From positions 62,001 to 126,000 of the forward strand of contig JAWVFH010000028.1 in assembly GCA_033856255.1 (NCBI GenBank): DNA of 64,000 nt, given 5' to 3'. Positions 24,422-33,053 of the stretch are shown piece by piece (within the stretch, counting starts at the first letter, position 1; each line of letters begins with the position of its first letter). A program made the position numbers and the translations under genes. The DNA is from WHSW01 sp033856255. Its GTDB lineage: Bacteria > Actinomycetota > Thermoleophilia > Solirubrobacterales > 70-9. Below the pieces are notes generated by a model. The model saw only the letters and a list, made by a program, of their open reading frames with translations. It searched no databases and had not been told where the DNA came from.

Positions 24422-24509
24422 TGCGGACGAGAGGACTCGAACCTCCACGGGCCGTGAGGCCCACCAGGACCTAAACCTGGCGCGTCTGCCGAAATTCCGC
24501 CACGTCCGC
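24422..24509 (-). tRNA. tRNA-Leu (anticodon TAG)
   Basis: An 88-base class II tRNA: acceptor GCGGACG/CGTCCGC, anticodon stem CCAGG/CCTGG around TTTAGGT, a long variable arm (GGGCC...GGCCC) and T-loop TTCGAGT. CCA is not encoded. Confidence 0.95.
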
Positions 24510-24588
24510 GTGACTGTCCCGTAACGATCGCATACGTGGCGACCCCAACCGTCGCGCGCGGCCGCGTCCGCGTTTATGCTTGCGGACG

Positions 24589-25113
24589 ATGGAGGTTGCG
24601 ACAGCCCGACCGGGCTACGAGCTCTGGCGGCCCAATCGCGCGAAGGCCGAGGCGAAGACGATGAAGGCGCTGATCGCCTTCGTCCTGCTGGTCTCCGCCG
24701 CCCTCCTGGTGATCATCACGATCGGCGGCTGGCAGCGGTTGCTCGGACCGAGCGTCGGCATTATGTCGCTGCTCTGGGCCGGGCTCTACGTCGTCTTCGC
24801 CCTCCTGGTGATGCGCTGGAACCGGGGCATCCTGCCCGTGGCCGCGGCGCTGGCCATAATCCTCGCGATCTTCGCCGCGATCGCCGCGCCCGACTGGTTC
24901 GCGCGCTCCAAGGACGGGCTCGACTCCCCCGCCCTGCCCGAGGACCTGCTCGGCTTGCTGACGCTGATCCTCGTCCCGGTGCAGCTGGTCCTGGTCATCG
25001 TCACGATGATCGGCTTCAGCCAGGAGTGGCATGTCGAGGAGGAGCGGCCGATCGGCGGCCAGCCCCTGCACGGCGAGGCCGACGACGCCGGCGCCGCACC
25101 CGCACCCGCCTAG
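24589..25113 (+). CDS. four-helix membrane protein of unknown function
   Basis: 174 residues. A short cytoplasmic start is followed by four hydrophobic helices (LIAFVLLVSAALLVIITIGG, SVGIMSLLWAGLYVVFALLV, ILPVAAALAIILAIFAAIAA, LLTLILVPVQLVLVIVTMIG) and an acidic Ala/Pro-rich tail. The pattern is common in Solirubrobacterales, but I cannot name a function. The ATG at 24589 is chosen over a TTG three codons earlier. It converges on the SRAP gene. Confidence 0.65.
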   Translation: MEVATARPGYELWRPNRAKAEAKTMKALIAFVLLVSAALLVIITIGGWQRLLGPSVGIMSLLWAGLYVVFALLVMRWNRGILPVAAALAIILAIFAAIAAPDWFARSKDGLDSPALPEDLLGLLTLILVPVQLVLVIVTMIGFSQEWHVEEERPIGGQPLHGEADDAGAAPAPA

Positions 25114-25120
25114 CCCTCCT

Positions 25121-25816
25121 CTAGAACAGCGCCGGCTGATCCTCTCGGGGCGCGATCAGAGCGTCGCCGTCCTCGCGCACGTCGTTGACCAGGTCTGAGA
25201 CCTCGAGCGTGACCAGCGCGTCCTCGGGCGCCGGCACCAGCAGCCCGCGCAGGTCCTCAGTCGAGCCCTCGGGATCGAGCCAGGCGGCCTCCGCATCGGC
25301 TGCGAGGATCACCGGCATCCGGTCGTGGATCGATCGCATCAGCTCGTTCGGAGCACAGGTGACGATCGCGCAGCTGTGCAGGACATCGTCGCCGTCACGC
25401 CGGGGGAGCTCAGCCCAGACCCCCGCGAACGCGAACAGGTCGCGGTCGGGGCGGCTGAACCAGATCGGCCGCTTGCCGCGCTCGTCGGTGAGCCACTCGT
25501 AGAAGCCGTCGGCGGGGATCAGGCAGCGGCGAAGGCGAAAGGACTCGGCAAACGCGGGCTGCGTCTCGAGCGTCTCGGCGCGGGCGTTGATCAGCGGCCG
25601 GCCGCCCTTCTTCTCCGCCCAGCGCCCGGGCACGAGCCCCCAGCGCAACCGCCCCAGGTCGCGGGCGCCATCCTCGAGCCGGCGCACGGCGAGCACCGGA
25701 TCGGTGGGGGCGATGTTGAACCGCGGCGCCTCGGTCACCTCGAGCGACTCGAGGATGTCGAACCGCGCGCGCAGCTTCAGCGGATCCGGGTTGGTGAGCG
25801 TGTATCGACCGCACAT
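25121..25816 (-). CDS. SRAP-domain protein (YedK/HMCES family)
   Basis: 231 residues starting MCGRYTL, so the catalytic Cys2 that cross-links to abasic sites in single-stranded DNA is exposed after Met removal. Other hallmarks are PRFNIAPTDPV (Asn), NARAETLET (the conserved Glu region), RCLIPADGFYEW and SIHDRMPVIL (His). Family members shield abasic sites during replication. The start codon lies one base after the 3' end of tRNA-Leu(CAA) on the same strand, leaving no room for a ribosome binding site on a processed transcript. See the findings. Confidence 0.9.
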   Translation of the reverse strand: MCGRYTLTNPDPLKLRARFDILESLEVTEAPRFNIAPTDPVLAVRRLEDGARDLGRLRWGLVPGRWAEKKGGRPLINARAETLETQPAFAESFRLRRCLIPADGFYEWLTDERGKRPIWFSRPDRDLFAFAGVWAELPRRDGDDVLHSCAIVTCAPNELMRSIHDRMPVILAADAEAAWLDPEGSTEDLRGLLVPAPEDALVTLEVSDLVNDVREDGDALIAPREDQPALF

Positions 25817-25817
25817 A

Positions 25818-25900
25818 TGCCGGAGGTGGGAGTCGAACCCACACGCCCCGAAGGACACGGCCTTTTGAGGGCCGAGCGTCTGCCATTCCGCCACTCCGGC
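25818..25900 (-). tRNA. tRNA-Leu (anticodon CAA)
   Basis: An 83-base class II tRNA: acceptor GCCGGAG/CTCCGGC, anticodon stem CGGCC/GGCCG around CTCAAAA, a variable arm and T-arm GTGGG-TTCGACT-CCCAC. It is immediately upstream of the SRAP start codon. Confidence 0.95.
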
Positions 25901-25944
25901 GCTCACGCAACGATAGTCGTGCCGGCAGGCGATAATCCACGCGC

Positions 25945-27162
25945 GTGAACGCGGCAGGGCGCATGGAGATGATTCGCGAGCTCTGCTCGTTCGAGGGCCG
26001 GCTCGCCGGCACCGACGCCGAGCGGCGGGCCGCGAACCGGCTCGCCGAGCGCCTGCGCGAGACCGGACGGCGGGCAGAGGTCGAGCCCGTCTACGTCCAC
26101 CCGCAGTCGGCGCTGGTCCACGCCGGTCACTGCCTGCTCGGCTTCGCCGGCAGCCTCGCGGCGATCACCGTCCCGGTGGTCGGCTTCGTCCTCGTGCTGC
26201 TGGCGGCGACATCGATGTACCTCGACCTCAACTACCGCCTCTACCTGCTGCGCTCACTGTTCTTCCGGCGCGCCTCGCAGAACGTCGTCTCCCCCGGCAA
26301 GCGGCCCACTGCCCCCGCCCGGCTGCTGATCTGCGCTCACGTGGACGCGGCCCGCGGCGGCGCCGTGTTCGCCCCCCGGCGCGCCCGCCGCTTCGCCCGC
26401 ATCGCCCAGCGGTCGCGCCTTCCGCTCGGCCCGTTCCGGCTCCTCTTCTGGTCGCTGGCGGTGCTGGTCCCGCTGCTCGGTCTGCGGATGGCCGGCGTCG
26501 ACTCGAACCTCGTCTCCCTGCTCCAGCTCCCCCCCACCCTGGTTCTGCTCGTCGGCCTGTTCGCGCTCGTCGAGATCGACATCTCCGAGGTCGTCCCCGG
26601 CGCCAACGACAACGCCACCGGCGTCGCCACCGCGATCTCGCTCGCCGCCGAGCTCGAGGCCAAGGCGCCCGAGAACCTCGACGTCTGGGTCGTGCTCCAC
26701 GGCGGCGGCGAGTGCGAGCAGGAGGGCATGCGGCGCTTCGTCCGCTCGCGGCGCAAGCGGTTCGAGAAGCCGACCACCTTCGTGCTCGCGATCGAATCGG
26801 TCGGCGCCGGCGACGTCCGCTTCCAGACCAGCGCCGGCTGGGTCGTCGGCTACCGCATGGACCGGCGCCTGGTCGAGCTCTGCGAGGCGATCGCGACCGC
26901 GGACGAGGAGGGCGAGGGGAAGTTCCACGCGGCCGGCTATGCCAGCGGGCTCGGTGGCGAGGCCGCCGCCACCGCCGTCGCCGGCTGGCGGTCGATCGCG
27001 CTCACCTGCCACGACAAGGACGGCTACGTCGCCAACCGCCACCTGGCGACCGACACGCCGGACCGGGTCGACGGTCCCGCGATCGAGCGGGCACACGGGT
27101 TCGCGCTCGAGCTGATCCGCCGCCTCGACGCCGATCTGGGCCGCAAGCCGGCGAAGCCGTGA
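25945..27162 (+). CDS. M28-family peptidase with membrane segments
   Basis: 405 residues. The metallopeptidase features are ICAHVDAARGG (first zinc-ligand region), PGANDNATGVATAI (bridging Asp), and a Glu-rich VVLHGGGECEQEGM with the catalytic Glu. A late LTCHDKDGY could supply the last His ligand. Two hydrophobic hairpins interrupt the domain (near residues 55-90 and 165-210), unusual for the normally soluble M28 fold. The frame opens at a GTG. An ATG at 25963 with CAGGG upstream is an alternative. It overlaps the next gene (TGATG). Confidence 0.75.
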   Translation: MNAAGRMEMIRELCSFEGRLAGTDAERRAANRLAERLRETGRRAEVEPVYVHPQSALVHAGHCLLGFAGSLAAITVPVVGFVLVLLAATSMYLDLNYRLYLLRSLFFRRASQNVVSPGKRPTAPARLLICAHVDAARGGAVFAPRRARRFARIAQRSRLPLGPFRLLFWSLAVLVPLLGLRMAGVDSNLVSLLQLPPTLVLLVGLFALVEIDISEVVPGANDNATGVATAISLAAELEAKAPENLDVWVVLHGGGECEQEGMRRFVRSRRKRFEKPTTFVLAIESVGAGDVRFQTSAGWVVGYRMDRRLVELCEAIATADEEGEGKFHAAGYASGLGGEAAATAVAGWRSIALTCHDKDGYVANRHLATDTPDRVDGPAIERAHGFALELIRRLDADLGRKPAKP

Positions 27163-29141
27163 TGCGCGGCGAGCTGCTCTGGGAGCCGTCTGCGGAGACG
27201 ATCGAGCGCTCGAACATGACCCGCTACATGCGCTGGCTCGAGGCCGAGCGCGAGCTCAGCTTCGACGGCGACTACGACGCCCTGCGCCACTGGTCGATCG
27301 ACTCGCTGGACGAGTTCTGGGCGTCGATCTGGGAGTACTTCGACGTCCAGCACTCGGGCGACCCCGGCACCGTGCTCGCCGACCGGTCGATGCCGGGCGC
27401 GAAGTGGTTCCCCGACGTGACGCTCAACTACGCCGAGCACGTCTTCCGCGGCCGCGACGACGAGGCGGTCGCCGTCCGCCATCAGGCCGAGGGCGGCGCC
27501 CTGGGCGAGATCACCTGGGGCGAGCTGCGCGGGCGCGTCGTCGCCTTCGCGGCCGGCCTGCGCTCGCTCGGGGTCGAGCGCGGCGACCGCGTCGTCGCCT
27601 ACCTGCCCAACTCCGCCGCGGCGCTGATCGGCTTCCTCGCCACCGCCTCGATCGGCGCCACCTGGTCCTCCTGCTCGCCCGACTTCGGCGTCTCCTCGGT
27701 CGTCGATCGCTTCGCCCAGATCGAGCCCAAGGTGCTGCTCGCCGTCGACGGCTACCGCTACAACGGCCGCGACTTCGACCGCATGGACGTGGTCGCCGAG
27801 CTCGAGGGCTCGATCCCGACCCTCGCCCACACGGTGCTCGTCCCCTACCTCGATTCCGGCGCCGACCCGTCGCGCCTCGCCCACGGCATCGGCTGGGCGG
27901 AGGTCGAGGAGGCCGGCGCCGGCGCCGAGCTGTCCTTCGAGCGGGTGCCGTTCGACCATCCGCTGTGGGTTCTCTACTCCTCGGGCACGACCGGCCTGCC
28001 GAAGGCGATCGTCCAGGGCCACGGCGGCATCCTGCTCGAGCAGCTGAAGAAGCTCGGCCTCCACCTCGACGCCCAACCCGGCGACCGCGTCTTCTGGTTC
28101 ACGACCACGGGCTGGATGATGTGGAACTTCCTCGTCGGCGTGCTGCTCACCGAGGCGTCGATCGTCCTCTACGACGGCAGCCCGGGCCATCCCGGGATGG
28201 GCGTGCTCTGGGACCTGGCCGAGGAGGCCGGGGTCACCTGCTTCGGCACCTCGGCGAGCTACATCGCCGCCTGCATGAATGCGGAGGTGGAGCCCGGCTC
28301 GGGGCGTGACCTGTCCGCCCTGCGCTCGGTCGGCTCGACCGGATCGCCGCTCGCCCCGGAGGGGTTCGAGTGGATCTATGACCACGTCGGCGCCGACACC
28401 TGGCTGTTCTCGACCTCCGGCGGCACCGACGTCTGCACGGCCTTCGTCGGCGGAGTCCCGATCCTGCCCGTCTACCGGGGCGAGCTCCAGGGACGCTCGC
28501 TCGGCTGCGCCGTCGAGGCCTTCGACGAGGAAGGCGAGGCCGTGATCGACGAGGTCGGCGAGCTCGTGATCACCGAGCCGATGCCCTCGATGCCGGTCTT
28601 CCTCTGGGGCGACGCCGACGGCTCCCGCTATCGCGAGGCCTACTTCGAAATGTTCCCGGGTGTCTGGCGCCACGGCGACTGGATCGAGATCACCTCGCGC
28701 GGCACGGCGATCATCTACGGGCGCTCCGACTCGACGATCAACCGCTCGGGCGTCCGCATGGGGACCTCGGAGATCTACCGCGCGGTCGCCTCGATCGACG
28801 AGGTCGTCGACGCGCTCGTCGTCGACATCCCCCGCCCGGGCACCGAGGGCTGGATGCCGCTCTTCGTCGTCCTGCGCGACGGCGCCGAGCTCGACGACGA
28901 CCTCACCCGCGAGATCGCGAGGCGGATCCGCGAGCGCTGCTCGCCGCGCCACGTCCCCGACCGCGTCTACCAGATCGCGGAGGTGCCGCGGACGCTGAGC
29001 GGCAAGGTGCTCGAGGTGCCCGTCAAGCGGATCCTGATGGGAACGCCGGCCGAGCAGGCGGCGTCGCGAGATTCACTCGCCAACCCCGCGGCGCTCGACT
29101 ACTTCGTCGAGCTCGCCGGCAGGATCGAGGGCGCCTCATAG
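27162..29141 (+). CDS. acetoacetyl-CoA synthetase
   Basis: 659 residues, the family's normal size. ANL-enzyme motifs are present: LYSSGTTGLPKAIVQGHGG (P-loop), WFTTTGWMMWN, GSTGSPLAPEGFEW, YGRSDSTINRSGVRMG and the C-terminal acylation Lys in PRTLSGKVLEVPVKR. The N-terminal WEPSAETIERSNMTRYMRWL is typical of acetoacetate-CoA ligases rather than acetate ligases. It converts acetoacetate, ATP and CoA to acetoacetyl-CoA, fitting the HMG-CoA lyase and 3-hydroxybutyryl-CoA dehydrogenase genes nearby. Its last 43 bp overlap the convergent desaturase gene. Confidence 0.9.
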   Translation: MRGELLWEPSAETIERSNMTRYMRWLEAERELSFDGDYDALRHWSIDSLDEFWASIWEYFDVQHSGDPGTVLADRSMPGAKWFPDVTLNYAEHVFRGRDDEAVAVRHQAEGGALGEITWGELRGRVVAFAAGLRSLGVERGDRVVAYLPNSAAALIGFLATASIGATWSSCSPDFGVSSVVDRFAQIEPKVLLAVDGYRYNGRDFDRMDVVAELEGSIPTLAHTVLVPYLDSGADPSRLAHGIGWAEVEEAGAGAELSFERVPFDHPLWVLYSSGTTGLPKAIVQGHGGILLEQLKKLGLHLDAQPGDRVFWFTTTGWMMWNFLVGVLLTEASIVLYDGSPGHPGMGVLWDLAEEAGVTCFGTSASYIAACMNAEVEPGSGRDLSALRSVGSTGSPLAPEGFEWIYDHVGADTWLFSTSGGTDVCTAFVGGVPILPVYRGELQGRSLGCAVEAFDEEGEAVIDEVGELVITEPMPSMPVFLWGDADGSRYREAYFEMFPGVWRHGDWIEITSRGTAIIYGRSDSTINRSGVRMGTSEIYRAVASIDEVVDALVVDIPRPGTEGWMPLFVVLRDGAELDDDLTREIARRIRERCSPRHVPDRVYQIAEVPRTLSGKVLEVPVKRILMGTPAEQAASRDSLANPAALDYFVELAGRIEGAS

Positions 29142-30136
29142 CTGGGAAGGGTTCGCCGCGGCAAGCGCACCAGCGTCCCGCGCTCTTCGTCCCAGAGCTT
29201 CAGCCGTAAGGCGTCGAGGCTGCTTCGGATCGTCACCACGGGAGTCCGCGCGAACATCGGCTGCTCCTCGTGCGCGGCGCGCAGGTGGTAGTTCGGGATT
29301 CTCGCGCTGAGGTGGTGGACGTGGTGGAAGTTGGCGTTGCCGACGACCCAGGCCAATACCGGCGGAAGCTCGAGGTAGGAGCTCCCCTTGAGCGCTGCAA
29401 GCTCGAACTGCCACCTGTCCGCGGCCTGGTAGTAGGTCTCCTCGTACTGGTGCTGGATGTAGAGCATCCAGGCGCCGATCGCGCCCCCCGCGACGAGGCT
29501 CGTGCCCTGAATCAGCAGGTAGGTCTGCCAGCCCACCAGAGCGCTCCAGCCCACGGCCCATCCGACGAGCGCGAGGTTGGTCACCACGACGCTGAGCAGG
29601 ATGCGCGGAGTCATCCCGCGCTGCGGGAAGCGCCGCTCGAACAGGAACACGAGGCTCGGGCCGATCAACATCATCAGCAGAGGGTTGCGGTAGAGCCGGT
29701 AGCCGAGCCGCCGCAGGTGCGACGCCGTCTGATACTCGGCGACGGTCATCGTGTAGATCTCGCCCGGTCCGCGCTTCTCGAGATTGCCCGTGTTCGCATG
29801 ATGCAGGCTGTGCTGGCGCTGCCACCAGCGGTAGGGCGTGAAGAGCAGAAACCCGAGTAGGTGACCCCAGCGCCTGTTCGCCTCCCGCGACTCGAACATC
29901 GAGTTGTGGGTGAGGTCGTGAAAGAGCGAGTACATCCGGGTCAGGCACACGGTCGCGACAAGGCCGAGGCCGACGGCGACCCAGGCGGAGGGCTGGACGA
30001 TCACGGCCAACGTCCAGACGCCCAGGTAGGGCACGACGGCGCTCGCGAGCTGGGCCAGGCTGCGCCTGCGGTCAACCCGCAGATACGCGGCGAGATCCCG
30101 TTTCCAGACTGTGCGGGGCGGAACTTCTGTCTGCAT
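29099..30136 (-). CDS. membrane fatty acid desaturase
   Basis: 345 residues with the three di-iron histidine boxes: FHDLTHNSMF, RQHSLHHANTGN and NFHHVHHLS, and four hydrophobic helices in the usual positions. It would introduce a double bond into an acyl-lipid or acyl-CoA at the cytoplasmic membrane face, using O2 and ferredoxin. Regiospecificity cannot be read. The C-terminus runs 43 bp into the convergent acetoacetyl-CoA synthetase gene. The ATG at 30136 is supported by a conserved-looking WKRDLAAYLR start. Confidence 0.9.
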   Translation of the reverse strand: MQTEVPPRTVWKRDLAAYLRVDRRRSLAQLASAVVPYLGVWTLAVIVQPSAWVAVGLGLVATVCLTRMYSLFHDLTHNSMFESREANRRWGHLLGFLLFTPYRWWQRQHSLHHANTGNLEKRGPGEIYTMTVAEYQTASHLRRLGYRLYRNPLLMMLIGPSLVFLFERRFPQRGMTPRILLSVVVTNLALVGWAVGWSALVGWQTYLLIQGTSLVAGGAIGAWMLYIQHQYEETYYQAADRWQFELAALKGSSYLELPPVLAWVVGNANFHHVHHLSARIPNYHLRAAHEEQPMFARTPVVTIRSSLDALRLKLWDEERGTLVRLPRRTLPSYEAPSILPASSTK

Positions 30137-30202
30137 GGCGGGGATTACGTCTCCGACCCCGGGTCGGATCAGCGCAACCCTCTCCCGCGGAGCGGCGGTT
30201 CG

Positions 30203-31459
30203 TCAGGCCATGATCCCGAGGCCTTTGGCACGCTCCCGCGCGCGCGCCACGACCTCGTCCGCGCCCTCGACCACGCCGCCGCGCATCAGCACCCGGCCCG
30301 CGACCACGGTCGCGTCGACGATCGATCCCGAGGCGGCGTAGACGAGCCCGGCGTCCAGCGTGCCGAGCGAGAGCTCCGGGTCGTCGCTGCGGACGAGCAG
30401 GAAGTCGGCCGGCGCGCCGACCACGAGCCCCTGGCCTCCAAGCAGGCCCGAGCGCCGTCCGGTGGCGATCGCCAGGGATTCCGACGCTGTCACCGCGGCC
30501 GGATCGCGCGCCTCGTTCTTCTGCAGCAGGGCGAAGGTCTTCGCGTCCGCGAGCAGATCGAGGGAGTTGTTGGAGCCCGGGCCATCGGTGCCGAGACCGA
30601 TCTCGACCCCGACCTGGCGGGCTTCGCCGTAGGGGAAGACGCGACCGACGGCGAGCTTCAGGTTGGCGACCGGGTTGGTGACCACGGTCGCGCCGCGCTC
30701 CGCGATCAGCTCGAGCTCGGCGCGGTCGAGCCAGCAGCCGTGCGCGAGGATCGTCTGCGGGCCGAGCATCCCGACCCGGTCGAGGTAGACGGCCGGTCGC
30801 TCGCCGTGCTCGGCGAGACAGGCCTCGACCTCGTCCTCGGTCTCGGAGAGGTGGATCTGGACGGGAACCCCGAGCTCGGCCGAGCGCTCGGCGACCCAGC
30901 GCAGCGAGCGCTCGGAGAGCGAGTAGATCGCATGCGGGGCGAAGCCCGGCCGCGCCCGCTCCCCGCCCGCCTCCGAGATCTGGTCGATGCTGCGTTCGGC
31001 ATCGGCGCAGGCGCGCTCGGACTTCGCCGGGTCGGAGTCGTCGATCAGCGGCGCCGCGGTCACGGCCCGCACGCCCGCGTCCTCGACCGCGCGCGCGGTC
31101 GCGTGCGCATGCCAGTACATGTCCCAGAAGCTGGTCGTGCCGCTGCGGATCATCTCGACGCAGGCCAGTCGCGTGCCCCAGTAGACGTCGTCGTCGTCCA
31201 TCCGCTTCTCGACCGGCCAGATGTGCTCGGTGAGCCACTCCATCAGCGGCAGGTCGTCGGCGAAGCCACGAAACAGCGTCATCGCCGCATGCGTGTGGCC
31301 GTTGACCAGGCCGGGGATCAGCGCCATCCCGGCGGCGTCGACCACCTCGTCGCCCGGCTGCGCCTCGACGCCGGGCCCGAGGGCCGCGATCTCGCCGTCC
31401 TCGCAGCGCAGGGCAACCGCGACTCCCTCCAGCGTCGCGTTCGTGACCGTCAGTCCCAC
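30203..31459 (-). CDS. amidohydrolase, MtaD-like (methylthioadenosine/SAH deaminase family)
   Basis: 418 residues. Metal-site motifs are in order: GLVNGHTHAAMTLFRG, GTTSFWDMYWH, VQIHLSETEDEVEAC, LAHGCWLD and GLGTDGPGSNN. This is the chlorohydrolase/MtaD subgroup that deaminates 5'-methylthioadenosine or S-adenosylhomocysteine. The start is probably the GTG at 31459. The frame runs further up, but that stretch belongs to the divergent carboxyltransferase. The nearby phosphorylase-like gene supports a role in methylthioadenosine salvage. Confidence 0.8.
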   Translation of the reverse strand: MGLTVTNATLEGVAVALRCEDGEIAALGPGVEAQPGDEVVDAAGMALIPGLVNGHTHAAMTLFRGFADDLPLMEWLTEHIWPVEKRMDDDDVYWGTRLACVEMIRSGTTSFWDMYWHAHATARAVEDAGVRAVTAAPLIDDSDPAKSERACADAERSIDQISEAGGERARPGFAPHAIYSLSERSLRWVAERSAELGVPVQIHLSETEDEVEACLAEHGERPAVYLDRVGMLGPQTILAHGCWLDRAELELIAERGATVVTNPVANLKLAVGRVFPYGEARQVGVEIGLGTDGPGSNNSLDLLADAKTFALLQKNEARDPAAVTASESLAIATGRRSGLLGGQGLVVGAPADFLLVRSDDPELSLGTLDAGLVYAASGSIVDATVVAGRVLMRGGVVEGADEVVARARERAKGLGIMA

Positions 31460-31487
31460 TGCGTCAAGCGTATGCGAGTCTTCGCCG

Positions 31488-33053
31488 GTGGGAGAGGACG
31501 GCGTCCGAGACGACCTCGCCGAGGTGCTCGAGCGCCGGCGGCGGACCACCGACGACGCGCGGCCGGAGGCGGTCGAGCGCCGCCATCAGGCGGGCGGGCG
31601 AACGGCGCGCGAGAACCTCGACGACCTCGTCGATCCCGGCAGCTTCGTCGAGTACGGCGGCCTTGGGATCGCCGCGCAGCGGATGCGCCGTGAGCAGGAA
31701 GAGCTGATCGCCCGCACGCCCGCGGACGGGCTGATCGGCGGCACGGGGCGGATCAACGGCGACCTGCACGGCGAGCGCGCGGCCTGCGCGGTGCTCTCCT
31801 ACGACTACACGGTGCTGGCCGGAACGCAGGGAGCGATCGGCCACGCCAAGAAGGACCGGCTGTTCGAGCTGATAGAGCGGATGCGGCTGCCGACCGTGCT
31901 CTTCGCCGAGGGCGGCGGCGGCAGGCCGGGAGACACCGACTTTGCCGTCGTCTCCGGGCTCCATACGCGCGCCTTCGCGCTCTGGGCCCGCCTCTCGGGG
32001 ATCGTGCCGCGGATCGCGATCGTCTCCGGGCGCTGTTTCGCCGGCAATGCGGTCCTTGCCGGCGCCGCGGACCTGATCGTCGCCACCGAGACCATCGCGC
32101 TCGGGATGGGCGGCCCGGCGATGATCGAGGGCGGCGGCCTGGGCAGCTTCGAGCCGGACGCGATCGGCCCGCTCGCCGTCCAGGGGCCGAACGGCGTCGT
32201 CGACGTCGAGGTTGCCGACGAGGCGGAGGCGGTCGCCGCCACCAAGCGCCTGATCTCCTACTTCCAGGGCCCGCTGGCCGACTGGGAACAGCCCGACCAG
32301 GAGCTGCTTCGCGACCTGGTCCCGGAGCGCCGCCGGCGCGCCTACGAGGTCCGCACGGTGCTCGAGGGCCTGGCCGACACGGGCTCGGTCACCGTGCTGC
32401 GCGAACGATTCGCTCCCGAGATGCTGACCGCGCTGGCGAGGATCGAGGGCCGGGCGGTCGGAGTGATCGCCAACAACCCGATGCGCCTCGCGGGGGCGAT
32501 CACGAGCGACGGCGCCGACAAGGCGGCGCGCCACCTGCAGCTCTGCGACGCCTTCGGGCTGCCGGTGATCTCGCTGATCGACACCCCGGGGATGATGGTC
32601 GGGCCGGAGGCCGAGGCGACCGGCCTGGTCCGCCACTGCTCGCGGCTGTTCGTCGCCGGGGCGAACCTGCGGGTGCCACTCTGCGCGGTGATCCTGCGCA
32701 AGGCGTACGGGCTCGGGGCCCAGGCGATGGCCGGCGGCAGCACGCACGAGCCGCTGCTGACAATCGGCTGGCCCACCGCCGAGCTCGGGGCGATGGGACT
32801 CGAGGGTGCGGTCAAGCTCGGCTTCCGCCGCGAGCTGGAGGCGATCGCCGACGAGGCGGAGCGCGCCGAACGGCTGGAGGCGATGGTCGCCCACGCTTAC
32901 GAGCATGCGAAGGCGCTCAACGCCGCCACGATCTTCGAGCTCGACGACGTCATCGACCCGGCCGAGACGCGCCGGCTGCTGGCGAACACGCTCGCCGCGG
33001 CGACCACGCACACCGATCCGCCGCCGCCCGGGCGCTTCGTCGACACCTGGTAG
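31488..33053 (+). CDS. acyl-CoA carboxylase carboxyltransferase subunit
   Basis: About 521 residues with both crotonase-like halves: the N-terminal ERRHQAGGRTARENLDDLVD ... GGTGRINGDLHG, a DYTVLAGTQGAIGHAKKDR block, FAEGGGGRPGD, and the C-terminal GVIANNPMRLAGAI, SLIDTPGMMVG, LRKAYGLGAQAMAGG. It transfers carboxyl from biotin to an acyl-CoA. The substrate is unclear and no biotin carboxylase/BCCP subunit is nearby. The GTG at 31488 is the first usable start, with no clear ribosome binding site. It ends one base before the convergent phosphorylase gene's stop. Confidence 0.85.
   Translation: MGEDGVRDDLAEVLERRRRTTDDARPEAVERRHQAGGRTARENLDDLVDPGSFVEYGGLGIAAQRMRREQEELIARTPADGLIGGTGRINGDLHGERAACAVLSYDYTVLAGTQGAIGHAKKDRLFELIERMRLPTVLFAEGGGGRPGDTDFAVVSGLHTRAFALWARLSGIVPRIAIVSGRCFAGNAVLAGAADLIVATETIALGMGGPAMIEGGGLGSFEPDAIGPLAVQGPNGVVDVEVADEAEAVAATKRLISYFQGPLADWEQPDQELLRDLVPERRRRAYEVRTVLEGLADTGSVTVLRERFAPEMLTALARIEGRAVGVIANNPMRLAGAITSDGADKAARHLQLCDAFGLPVISLIDTPGMMVGPEAEATGLVRHCSRLFVAGANLRVPLCAVILRKAYGLGAQAMAGGSTHEPLLTIGWPTAELGAMGLEGAVKLGFRRELEAIADEAERAERLEAMVAHAYEHAKALNAATIFELDDVIDPAETRRLLANTLAAATTHTDPPPPGRFVDTW

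Noticed and set aside
27024..28952. 642-codon open frame opposite acetoacetyl-CoA synthetase
   Set aside because: Antisense shadow. The opposite strand carries all ANL-enzyme motifs at normal length.
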